A DNA stretch of 64,000 nucleotides from Selaginella moellendorffii. Its lineage: Eukaryota > Streptophyta > Lycopodiopsida > Selaginellales > Selaginellaceae. Below are positions 32,406 to 42,700 of the stretch, piece after piece (the first letter of the stretch is position 1; every line of letters starts with the position of its first letter). The stretch covers positions 1,158,623 to 1,222,622 of the forward strand of contig NW_003314269.1 of assembly GCF_000143415.4 (NCBI RefSeq), read 5' to 3'. Below the pieces are notes generated by a model that was not told where the DNA came from, made no database searches, and saw nothing but the letters and a program-made list of their open reading frames with translations. Position numbers and translations under genes: made by a program.

Positions 32406-32990
32406 AAGTGGAAACACTTTCTCATAGGGGTGAATCTTGAAATGCATACCAACTACAACATTACCTCACTCAGCCAGTTATGAATAAGTAATAGGCTCAC
32501 TGGTTGGCCTTCTTTGCTAATTTTTGTTTTAAGACCATTTATATTCTTAGCAATAAGAATTTAGTGGCTGATGTGCTAAGTCAAAGGGCACATACACACA
32601 CACATTAATGGTATTTTGGTGGTTTTCATTAATTTTGCAGTGTCTTTTCCATATAAGTATATGACTGATTATTCTTTTAAGCTTATTTATGAGAGTTTTA
32701 AGCATGAGTAATGTTCAGAGACTAAAATCTCTTTGTATAAGACTTATTCTCTTTCTGAGTATTTGCTTTATTTCCATGATTGTCTTTGTGTTCTCTTGTG
32801 TAAGGATACTTGGACTATGCTTTTACTATGGCATGTTATTCGTAAACCAGTGTTGCATGATAAAAGACTATACTATGTGAAAAACAGGATATGTGACATT
32901 TCTTTATTGGTTCAGAAAGAATATTCTAAGTGTAAAATTGGATATTCTCCTAGTGAAAACGCATATTCCCCATGTTACTCCAGATGAAAA
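32405..32990 (+). mobile_element. Decayed gypsy RNase H/linker, right copy
   Basis: Near-identical direct repeat of 28440-28975. It starts inside 'caaaagtggaaacactttct' and ends at 'ccagatgaaaactca'. It contains about 65 bp (around 32818-32880, encoding MLLLWHVIRKPVLHDKRLYYV) absent from the left copy at about 28859, and lacks a 13 bp stretch present on the left. Together the two copies bracket cassette 3. Confidence 0.82.
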
Positions 32991-35425
32991 CTCATTAAAT
33001 ATTCCCTATAAATACTTGAAAAATATTCCCCAGAATCTAATGCATTATGGGGTGTTCATGGCCATGTAAATGACCTCTTACACAGCCATCCAATGCAATC
33101 ATAGCATACCTAACATTCTTTCTTTGTGACTTAGATTTGGATTTCTTGAATTTTTTTGACCATGATCAAGAAAAGCTCAGAGTTTCTCAAATTCATGAAC
33201 TTACATACTATTTGTCATGACTTTCACATTTCAGAAGCTGATTTTTTTCACAAATATTAGAAAACAAAAGTTTACTACATAGGAAGAGGATTACATTGCA
33301 AGTAACTTTCTAGTTAATCATCTAGTAGTTCTTCCAGATCTTGCATTGGCTCCTAGTCTTGACTTCAATGAGGAAGATCATCTTCACCATGGCATCAGGA
33401 AATTATTGGAGTTTTGTTTAAGGCTTATGTCTAAGAGTGTTCCATGTACGACTGTCCATGTATTGCGAATGGAATAGAAGCCTTAGAGTGTCTCCAAATT
33501 TAGTAGACAAATGCTGTTGGGAAGGAGCTCGAAATGCTCTCCTCTCAAGTTCCTGTATAATTTTCTCAAAGATCTTTTGCTTCACTTGCATTGCTGGCTA
33601 TGGCGGCCAATTCCAATCCCTCCTCTCTTTCCAGTGATTACCAAAACGGTGGCATGAATTCCAGCTTACAGTTGATCAGAAACACAATCAAAATGTGTCA
33701 TGGATTCTCAACCAGGCTGATCACCTGGTGCTCATGATCGACAAGGCTGAGCACGAGCCTTGGAGATTTGTGGGTAAGGTTGACAGGTTAGGCAATCTAG
33801 ACATAGAGCAGCAGCTATGGATCAACTACAGATTCATGCAAATGCAATTGATCTTTGGAGTAGAGGGCGAAAGCAATGAACAACTAGAAAATGCTGCTTA
33901 TGGGTAACTGCTGGAGTGCAGAAGATCTGTCCCCCTGGAACCATTTGGCTGCTTTTTCTGAAGGATCACCACCAGCAAGAAAACGGTTTCTACTCCCATC
34001 ATCACAGTGATGTGTTCGTGAGCCGATCTAAATAAGAATTGAGAGCCACATTGACCATGGTGGAGCCGTGGGTGAAGTGGAGGTTGTTGATTCTCGCTGC
34101 TCGCTCATCAATATGGCTGGAAATGAAGGCATGCTTCTTCGTGCATGTTCACACTACCACACTCAATCTAATTGTAAGAGGAGAATTTTCTATTGATTTC
34201 GAAATCTTTATCTCGGTAGGGAAGATGAAGCTATGGAAGTAGGAGACTAGAGTGCTGGCCGTGTGAATGCTCTGCTGGAGTAATAGCTGTTGTTGAAGGT
34301 GTCTGGATGGGGTTGAGGGATGCCACATCCAGTGACCAAGATCCATATCCCCTCCACATTGCAGTTCTATAGCAAAGAGATATTAAGTACAAATTTACGT
34401 GGTCCAATTACATATTGCCACGTGGAAGATAAATATTGTTTGGATAGACAAATAACACACCATATTTAACACTTATCTATCAAAGTAGATTTCTATAACT
34501 CAATCGTGGATAGTTATAGATTTTTTGACATTCACCTTACATATTGTAAGTAGTTTCTTATCATATTTGTTTAAAAAAGAAATATGGAATAAAATATAAA
34601 CCAAAGGAAGGACCAGATGCCAATGATATGAGAATGGTCATGCATAGATTCAAGTGAACTCATTATTAAATCTATATAAAAATAATTGATATTATTTACT
34701 AAAAGATAGGATGAAGAAAATGTTAATTTTTTTATCATTTGTATTAAGCTGGAAAAATATAAAAATATTTAAAAAGAAAAAGTAAAATCTAAAACTAAAT
34801 ACATCACTCTTATTAATTTAGCTAATATTTAAAGTAAATGTACTTATAATAGAATAGTACTTATTTATAATATACATATGAATATTAATTTGATATTTAA
34901 ATAAAAGGATTATATAATAAGTGAAAAATATTATACTAAGTGAATTTGACTTAAGAAAAACAATAAAATGCATTGCAGTAATTATGACATCATATGATAA
35001 GGTAATAGAAGAGAACATAGCCACACTTCTAAAAGAAATGATTGAGTTTAATGTTAAGTTGAATTTTTGAAAAAATTATAATTTTATTTTATACTAGAAA
35101 ATATCATTCAAAACATAATATCTCATTTTGAAATTACTTAATAGTTAATTCATAAAGCCTTAGCTATTTTGTATAAAAATGTTTTTTCACATTCTTTTAA
35201 AAGAATAAAATTATAGCTAACAAATTTTTACAATATATAAGTGTTTAAGATCCACTCAAATGCATAATTACATTTAAAAAATAACCTTATGACATTTTGA
35301 AATTATTTTATTTTATCTTAGATGAAATATTCATTGTTGTGTTTGTATCGCTACTGTGTGGTATTAGTTTCTCAAAATAATCCAAGTAATTTCTCTTTTG
35401 TAAAAGCAATAATTCATTTTTGATT

Positions 35426-36106
35426 CCATGATCACATGCGCTACACTCACCCCCCCCTTCAGAGATGTCAATGTCCTCATTGATTATTGACTAGCAACCC
35501 CTACTAAGCCAAGAGGAACTAGCATCTTCATTTCCGCACTCAATCTACCAATCCTTCCATTGTGTAAATTAGCTATTCCATGTGAGGTAACTAGTTATCC
35601 ACCCGTACCACAGTCCCACAGTGAATACCTTCATCTGTGGATACTCCACACAAGAGGAAGGATGTACGCATGGATGTCCAATACGTACAATTTCAAATTT
35701 TAGGGGTAGGAATATACCTTACTCAAGGGTCACTGTGCCACAGTGGATACCTTCATCTGTGGATATTCCACAAGAGGAAGGATGTACGCATGGATGTCCA
35801 ATACATACGATTTCAAAATGTCCAATACGTACGATTTCAAATTTTAGGGGTAGGAATATACCTTGCTCAAGGGTATATTATATTTTTTTAAGTAGCCACT
35901 AATCAATGGAAATCAAACCTGTGCCATTTGCTTCGATACCAACTATAGCGCACCTTTTATCTCTCTCCCCTTAAACCAACTGGAAAAAGGGCAATTGCTT
36001 GATGAGAGAGCCCTTAGTGGCTATTTTATCCCCATTTATCCCCTAAGGTTCCAAGGATCCATGGTGATAGTATATCCAAATCTCATCCCATGATCACATG
36101 CGCTAC
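35426..36106 (-). mobile_element. Possible small non-autonomous LTR element
   Basis: Bounded by the 19-bp direct repeat at 35426-35444 and 36088-36106, whose reverse complement begins TGTAGCGC. On the minus strand, near 35950-35930, 'actatagttggtatcgaagc' contains TTGGTATCGAAGC, which resembles a primer-binding site. Between lies a tandem repeat (35616-35876). No coding capacity. A TRIM-like element is the best guess, but the LTRs do not align beyond the 19 bp. Confidence 0.35.
35616..35876. repeat. Two-copy tandem repeat, 122 bp period
   Basis: Units start 'ccacagtgRataccttcatc' at 35616 and 35738 and share 'aggaaggatgtacgcatgga' and 'ttaggggtaggaatatacct'. Unit 2 has an extra internal duplication of about 20 bp ('tgtccaataYRtacgatttc' twice). 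Confidence 0.85.
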
Positions 36107-36251
36107 ATAAATTAAGGAAAAAAGATCTTTATAGTGCATGTGTGTTTGATATTTTATATTTTTTTATAAAAAATAAAATACAATATAATGTGTATATTTT
36201 ATTATTTAATTTCCTACTTGACTCAATATATAGCTTCAATAGCACTTGAAT

Positions 36252-36509
36252 TTACTTTTAATATATAACCAATTTAAAATAAGAACATAAAAAATAGAAT
36301 CACGAAGATGTGGATTTCAAGTTTAGTAAATAAATAAGTGGCAAATAATCTAGGTCATAGCTGTTTAGCAAGGCACTAGTGGATCCTTTCAAAATTTGAA
36401 GTCCATTTTTGATAATTTTGAAATCAATTTATTTACTAAACTTGAAATCCACATCTTCGTGATTCTATTTTTCATATTCTCATTTTAAATTGGTTATATA
36501 TTAAAATAA
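36252..36509. mobile_element. Large imperfect inverted repeat, MITE-like
   Basis: The left arm (about 36252-36336) and right arm (about 36427-36509) are inverse complements over about 80 bp with few mismatches ('gaatcacgaagatgtggatt' versus 'aatccacatcttcgtgattc'). The spacer is 90 bp. The transcript would form a long hairpin. No transposase. The size and AT-rich ends suit a foldback or MITE element, and it could be a small-RNA precursor. Confidence 0.7.
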
Positions 36510-36634
36510 TAAAATAAAAAATAAAAACTTTACATGATAAACCACCCAGTTCATTAATTGAAATTAATTTTATTGAAGACTGGATCCCGATCATGGACCA
36601 TGTATGGCAAGTGCTCCAGCCGTCTTCCATGCTA

Positions 36635-38437
36635 TCATTCCCAACACGCCCTAGAAATCGTCCAAGAAATGATCGCTGTAGAGGCTTCCCGATACAATGT
36701 AGCTCGCAGACGATTCATTGAGAAGGACGTGATCTCTTTTGAAAAAACCAGCGTAATGAGCTCTCGAGAAATCTTCCGCAGGAGAGAGAGGATGTTGTCA
36801 CAAGCAATCTTCTCCCTTGAAGCAAGCAGCCAGCAAACTCGTCCAAGTGACCATTGTGGCTTCGAACGGCATAGCTTCCACCATCTCCAGAGCTTCCTCG
36901 TGCTGCTTTGGTCGTCCAGCGTGTAGTGGTAGTGCTCAATGCCCGGATCTATAGACGTCATCTCCTAGAAAAACTTCTTGCCTTGCTCGATCATCCCAGC
37001 CCGGCTGCAAGTCGCGAGCACCGAGACATAAGTTACACCGTCCGGCTTGACACCCTCGTCACACATCTTCTCAAAGAGCTGGATCACTCGATCGTTGTCT
37101 CCCTGGCGGCTGTAGCCCGCGATAAGTGAGCTCCAACTCACAGCATCCTTCCTCGAGACCGAGTTGAAAACCAGCTCCGCTTCGTCCATGCTCCCACATC
37201 TGCTGTAGAAATCTACCAACGAAGAGATCACGGCTCCCTGGAACTGGAACCCCAAGCTCGTGATCTCTTCGTGAAGTATCCGGCCAAGCCTCAAGGCTAC
37301 TGAGCTTCCACAAGCTTTGAGCACGCAAACGAGCGTCCACACGTCTGGAGAACATCCCTCGAGCTGCATTAGCAAGAAAAAATGTAGCGCTGTTTCGGCC
37401 TGGCTGTTTTCAACGTACCCGAGCATCAATGCCGTCCAGCAGACTTGATTTGGCTGGAAAATGGTGCTAAACACTCCAAGAGCATCGCCCATGCTGCCAC
37501 AAGCCGCGTACATTTGGATCAAGCAGCTGTGAAGAAAGATATCCAAGCGATGGTTAGTAATTCGCAAGGCTTGCGCGTGAAAAGCCATACCTCTTTCCAG
37601 AGACTTCAGCTTGAGTATCCTTCCATGGATAGTTTCTTCTCCTCGTTCCCTCTTTGCTAAAGAAGTGATGGCCTGGAACACCGCAACAAAGGTTCTGGCA
37701 TTTGCTCCACCGCTTTCTCGTTGCATTTCCACGAAGAGCTCAAGCACCACCTCGCTCTGCCCATTCTCTACAAAACCCTGCATCAAAGAAGTCCATAGAA
37801 CTACGTCACGCTTTGGAGCTCCATGAAAAACCTTCCACGCATCCACCACGCTTCCACACCGAGCATACATTTCCACCAGGCTGCTAGCTACCAAAGCGTT
37901 TGTGTCGATTCCCCTTGCAGTGGCAAGGGAGTGAAGAGCCATTCCTCTGTCAAGAGAAGAAAACTTCACGACGAGCTCTAGATCTTCTAAAACCTTCCCA
38001 TTCTCCTTCTCTGTGAGGCTCGCGCAGGCCTTGAGCAAACCAATAAACGTGACAGAATTCCCTTGCAAGCCCCGCGATTCCATGTCCAGGAAGAGCTGGA
38101 GCGCAACCCCGCCGTGCCCATTCACGGCATAGCCCAGAATGAGAGAATTCCACGCGACGAGGTCGGGGCAATTCATCCGGTCGAAAGCCCTGCGCGCCTC
38201 GTCCATGCAGCCGCACTTGCCATAGAGATTCACCAGGCTGCTCGCCACGAACGCATTGGAATCGAGGCCGCAGCACTCCGCCTCGGCGTGGATTTGCTTA
38301 CCCCAATCCAGATCCCGGGATCGCGAGCATTCCTTGAGCGACGCAAGGAATCTCCTCACCTCGCAATCGCTGGAGTGGGCGCGGTCAAGCTTGGAACGGA
38401 AAGATCGAGGTCGGGAAGTGGAAGAACTAGGACTCAT
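36635..38437 (-). pseudogene. PPR gene B, copy 4 (broken at the C-terminus)
   Basis: The frame is open on the minus strand from the conserved ATG at about 38437 (MSPSSSTS) to a stop at about 36965, after EQGKKFF, where CAG has become TAG. The following part (DPGIEHYHYT...) carries a deletion and frameshift, as in psiB3. Upstream of MSPSSS the leader differs from the other copies by small deletions, supporting MSPSSS as the true start. Truncation removes roughly the last 75 residues. A shortened PPR protein of about 490 residues could still be made. Confidence 0.88.
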
Positions 38438-38520
38438 TTGATTCTTTATATTAAACGGAACATGTCTAATAAAATATTCGCGGTCCGTACTAGATTTTGA
38501 TTTGATTGCATTTTTTGTTA

Positions 38521-38532
38521 CCATATAAAAGG
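38521..38532. promoter_or_regulatory. Shared TATA-like palindrome of U4/B4
   Basis: CCATATAAAAGG on the plus strand, 30 bp before the U4 ATG (38562). Spacing is identical to U3. Confidence 0.5.
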
Positions 38533-38561
38533 CCCTTTAGGATTCACACAATCAGGGTTTA

Positions 38562-39251
38562 ATGGCAGTGATCGAGAGCGTCGACAAGAAGGCTAGCGCT
38601 GTGGCAGCGATGGATGCAATCAAGAAGGGAAAGAAGAGGCAGCGAGACAAGGACGGACAAGCTGATACCAAGACTAGTGTTCCAAAAAGAAGGCGTGAGC
38701 TTCAGGAGGAGCCTCCCATGGTCCCCAAGAAAAATTCGAGCAGCAAGGTAACATACAAGATTGATGGGTTAGTTATCACTTCCCACAGTGACTTTTATGA
38801 TTTCTGGCCGCGATCGGCATCCAAGCTACTGGCACCAGACTTCCTCCACTGTGCTAGAGCTCAAGAGCTTCACAGCCTGCTCACCCAAGAGCTCTGCAGT
38901 AGAGACCGTGATGATTGTGCCCCGAGGAACGCCCAGCTCTTGGTGGTGATTGGCGGGACGAGATGCCACATGATGAGGCGACTCGAGGACTTGTGCCACT
39001 CGACTAGATGTGCTGGAGACAAGATCTGGTATGGAGTCCAGATTAAGGAAGGTGGAAGCTTGTGCACGCTGTTCAAGTATATGTTTGATGGGAGGAGCGC
39101 AAGCATGAGCCGGGACATGTCCAAGGAAATCCATGCCAAGGATTGCAGAAACAAGACAAACAACATGATTCAAGAGATCCTCTCCCATGTCTCTGGGAAC
39201 AAGAGTAACAGTTACTTCTCTCCAATCCGTGTGGAGAGCGTCCACCATTGA
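38562..39251 (+). CDS. Gene U, copy 4: unrecognised basic protein, ATG intact
   Basis: 229 codons and very close to U3 (for example AAMDAIKKG for AAMGAIKKG, and SDFYDFWP for SDFHDFWP). The ATG, the two basic clusters and all central motifs are present. Its 3' flank, up to the intact tRNA-Pro at 39511, aligns loosely with the flank of the other copies up to their degenerate tRNA-Pro. This makes U4 plus tRNA-Pro the best candidate for the original arrangement. Function unknown: no catalytic motif, zinc finger or membrane segment that I can name. Confidence 0.72.
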   Translation: MAVIESVDKKASAVAAMDAIKKGKKRQRDKDGQADTKTSVPKRRRELQEEPPMVPKKNSSSKVTYKIDGLVITSHSDFYDFWPRSASKLLAPDFLHCARAQELHSLLTQELCSRDRDDCAPRNAQLLVVIGGTRCHMMRRLEDLCHSTRCAGDKIWYGVQIKEGGSLCTLFKYMFDGRSASMSRDMSKEIHAKDCRNKTNNMIQEILSHVSGNKSNSYFSPIRVESVHH

Positions 39252-39510
39252 CTGTAAGAATCACTCCTGTGATCAAAACCTTAGAACAATTGTGTTATAT
39301 TTTCGTCTATCCCTGTCGATTGACACTGGTTTTGTAATCTTGTCTGCCGATTCTACAACCGTGACTCCCACCCACAGCTTTCAGTCTCGTGACTTGTTTT
39401 TACCTTAAACACACAGATTATTCATGTTATTCGATATTTCAATGGAAAAGAGACCAGGCACTGCGGTTTCCTGGAGGAAAATGCGCGTTAATGCTTCTTA
39501 ATATTGTAAT

Positions 39511-39582
39511 GGGCATTTGGTCTAGTGGTATGATTCTCGCTTTGGGTGTGAGAGGTCGCGAGTTCGATTCTCGCAATGCCCC
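39511..39582 (+). tRNA. tRNA-Pro(UGG)
   Basis: A 72-nt cloverleaf. Acceptor GGGCATT pairs with AATGCCC. The D-arm is around TGGTCTAGTGGTATGA. The anticodon stem CTCGC/GTGAG (one G-T) closes the loop TTTGGGT with anticodon TGG. The T-arm is GCGAG-TTCGATT-CTCGC, followed by a discriminator C. CCA is not encoded, as expected for a nuclear gene. No intron. The T run is not obvious right after the gene, but TTTAATTTGATTT follows at 39586. Confidence 0.95.
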
Positions 39583-39732
39583 CCCATTTAATTTGATTTA
39601 ATTCCATTTAATTTGACTTAATTCCATTTGTGGTACAATTTATTCAAATCATGTTCAGATTAGAAATGCGAAATTGATTATTCAATTTTACAGTCAGAAA
39701 GGAAACAAACGAAAGAAAACAAAGAATTACTG

Positions 39733-42700
39733 TCACGCTTGCACTGCCCGTGACGATGAAACGGCAAACTTCCGGGTGGAGCTTGGATCTGTGAACGAGG
39801 CCTTCTTTCCGTCCGGGTCGAGCATCATCGGCCCCGAAAACCTCTCGTTCTTCCTGGGAGCGTTGCTGGATCCTCCTCCTCCTCCTGCTTCTGTAGAGAT
39901 CGAGAACGCCCTCGAGGTAGTAGCAGTAACCGTGGTGCGCGGATATGGTGGAAGAATGCCCTCGGCTACGTGGGATTCCGGGACGACCTGGCCGTTTCTC
40001 ACGTTGAAAGACGAGCCGTGCCTCCTTGACTGGGTCATCAGCGTCGGGACCGAGTTCTCGTAGTATGACTGGTAGATGGAGCGCATCATCGAGCGCGGAA
40101 TGCAAGCCTCGAGAGTGCTCCTCGGAAGATAGTTTGAAAGATCACAGAGCTGGTCCAAGAATATCAGCTTTGCTACGAGGCCGCCCCTGAAAGGAGTACA
40201 AAACAAAACAGTGAGATTGCCAGAGCAACAAAGAAGAAAAACCTGGCTCCATCAGATGACAAATCCAATGCGGTCACCGCAGCGCCTTGCAGGAATGTTT
40301 TCATCATCGCCTTGATTGACATCTCGATGTTCTCCAGAATCCGCGAGTCCGAGTCCTCAATCTTTCGCTCGGGATGCTGCTGAGCAATCATCCTTCTCTG
40401 GAGCTCTCTGCGCTCGAAGCGGACCAGCTCGCTCGCAGCCACAACAGCATGTATGCACCTGACGTCGCAAGCCAACAGCGTAGATCAGAACAAGCGAGAG
40501 GAAAAATCGCGACGTACCTCGCTAAGCAGTGAACGTTATTGTTAAAGCCTCCGGCATGGATGTCAAAGCTACTGTCGTCCCAGACACTGGACGTCATGAG
40601 AGCAACGTACAAGTATGGAACGAGTGCCCAGGTAGAATCGCCAGCTCCTCCCAAGTTCAAGAGAATGGACTGGACGACCTTTGAGTCCTGGTCTTTGCTT
40701 GCTCCAAACTGGCACGCTAGCATCTTCACCTTTGAGACTGCTGGCTTCTCCGGAAAAGATGGCGGTGCGTGCCTTGCAAAGTCCGAGACGAGTGAAGCCA
40801 GCAAAGGTGCGCTTGATTCGAGGACTTGCGAGGCCGCTTCGGCGAGGAGGCATCGGAAGCTCAAGATATGGCCGGCTTGGAGCGAGAAGTTCATGAGCGT
40901 CTCAAGCTCGGTCATGCTCTTCAGCGCAGCGTCTCGGTCCCTTTTGCTGTGGAGACTGGTCGCAAGGTTCTCCAGAGCCTCTTTATTGGAGCGTAAGGTG
41001 ATGTCGATGCAGTTTAATAGCACCGCGAGCTGTTCCCTGAGATCGTTGTCCAGCTTATCAGCTCCATAAGGCCCGAAAATTCGAACGAATGCTTTGAGCT
41101 CCGTCACGTCCGCTACCATGTGTGCTGCTGTTTTACCCACGGGCCTCGCACTCCTGAAGCTTTTCTCCGATGGTGTGAATATAACTCCCACATTATTGAC
41201 ATCCTTGATGATGTTCTCAATGTACCAGTCGCAGATAGTCGATGCTGCTGAGCCACCGACTTTAGCATCAGGCACGTAGTTCGGAATGAAGGTCTGCGGA
41301 TGTCCCGAGATCGCCTCCTTGAGCAGGACTTCCCGAACGGATTGAGTTAAGTCCATGCCAACGTGCTGCTCAATTATATGGATTATAGTCATGTGGCGCT
41401 GGATGGAAGCTTCAATTACTGACGGCCGTTGCAAGTCTTTTTCAATGAGTGGAATCTTTAGCAATTGGGAGCGAAAGTTGCCGAGTATCCGGTCCCTCAT
41501 GTACTGCAATAAAAGGTTACAAGATCATGCCATTACTTTTTATTTTCAAGCCTTCTTTACCTCTCTAGGAACAAATACATGATTGACGACACGGACAGGC
41601 TCCATCTCGTTTATCACGGAACAAAACGTAGTCAACCTTTGAACGGCTGCGTCGATCCTGCAGATTTTAACAATAGATTCAGCAAGAAGCGTTTGTAATA
41701 ACACGGAAACACCCACAGTTTCATCGACTCCTTATTGGAAGGCTTGCTTTCAAAACCAGGTAAATCAAGGCTCACTCTTACCGACTTGTTGGAAGAAAAT
41801 CCAGCTCTTGCTACCTGGTTCAAGCGCGAAGCTGCTTGCTCAGGAAGAAGCTGTAAGACAAAATGTGTTTTATTTTACAATCCTCTAGAAGCGATAGAAA
41901 CATACCTGCTGATCAAGGCGTCCGAATCCTTCTTCTGAGTCGAGAAGGTTGATAAGTCCTTCGAATCCTTTCATTATGTAGTTAAGGAGCGTTTCGGCGT
42001 ATGAAATCGCATCCTCCGCAAGCTTTGCAGGCTGCAACAATAAAGCTGTTAGAGAATAGAAACATTGCTGATCTGTTTCACTTCATCGGCCACACTATAG
42101 TGGGCATTTTCCGGGAAGGTGCTCGCGATGCTCAACCAGGCGCAGCAGTTATGAGGTCGTCCTTCAGGCCCATACATAGTATGACGAAACACCTGCAGAA
42201 AATATACGAGTCACGGATATAAGTCATACTCAAGCTCACCATGTTGAGATGTTCTCTGTAAAAACATAAAGTTTTCAGGGATCCGTGTTGAGATAGCACC
42301 TTTTGCATATCATCCACACTCCTACAAGACGAACGGGACGTCAGCAAATCAGAACTTAAAATTCAAACAGCTACCTGGACCACACGTAAGCCATGTTTCC
42401 TTCGGTTATTATGCTATCTTTTCCAGTTGAGATTGTGGCCTTCTCCAAGTGCCTAAAATTTATTGAAGATCGCGACGATGAAACTGTCATTATAATCCTT
42501 AGCCAGTCTTGGCGAAATACCTGTAGTAAAAAAGTTTGAAATCACGAGACTTTTCACACATTAACAAACCTACAGATAGATCAAAGTTGCTGTGCCTGAG
42601 CTTCTCAGTTTGTAGTTTAGGCAGTGTCTCCAACCGTTCCATAACAGCGAGAAAACTGTTACGCAAGTCACTTTCAAAATCTAGAGCAACAGCACCAGGG

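Larger units (their letters stand above)
32991..36250. other. AT-rich intergenic with small repeats, no gene supported
   Basis: No conserved protein recognised. A 70-codon frame at 33695-33907 (starting at GTG, containing DHLVLMIDKAEHEPWRF) lacks an ATG and any family I know. It may be a gene relic, since the surrounding 33.4-34.3 kb is less AT-rich than its neighbours. 34400-35400 is very AT-rich. A 19-bp direct repeat ('ccatgatcacatgcgctac') at 35426 and 36088 brackets a small element. Confidence 0.55.

Noticed and set aside
33695-33907. 70-codon frame in AT-rich intergenic DNA
   Set aside because: No ATG, no family and no conserved copy in the window. Mentioned only as a possible relic.
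39674-40063. 129-codon plus-strand frame opposite the 3' end of NAP1
   Set aside because: It is the antisense of the conserved NAP1 last exon. The minus-strand reading matches the family; the plus reading matches nothing.
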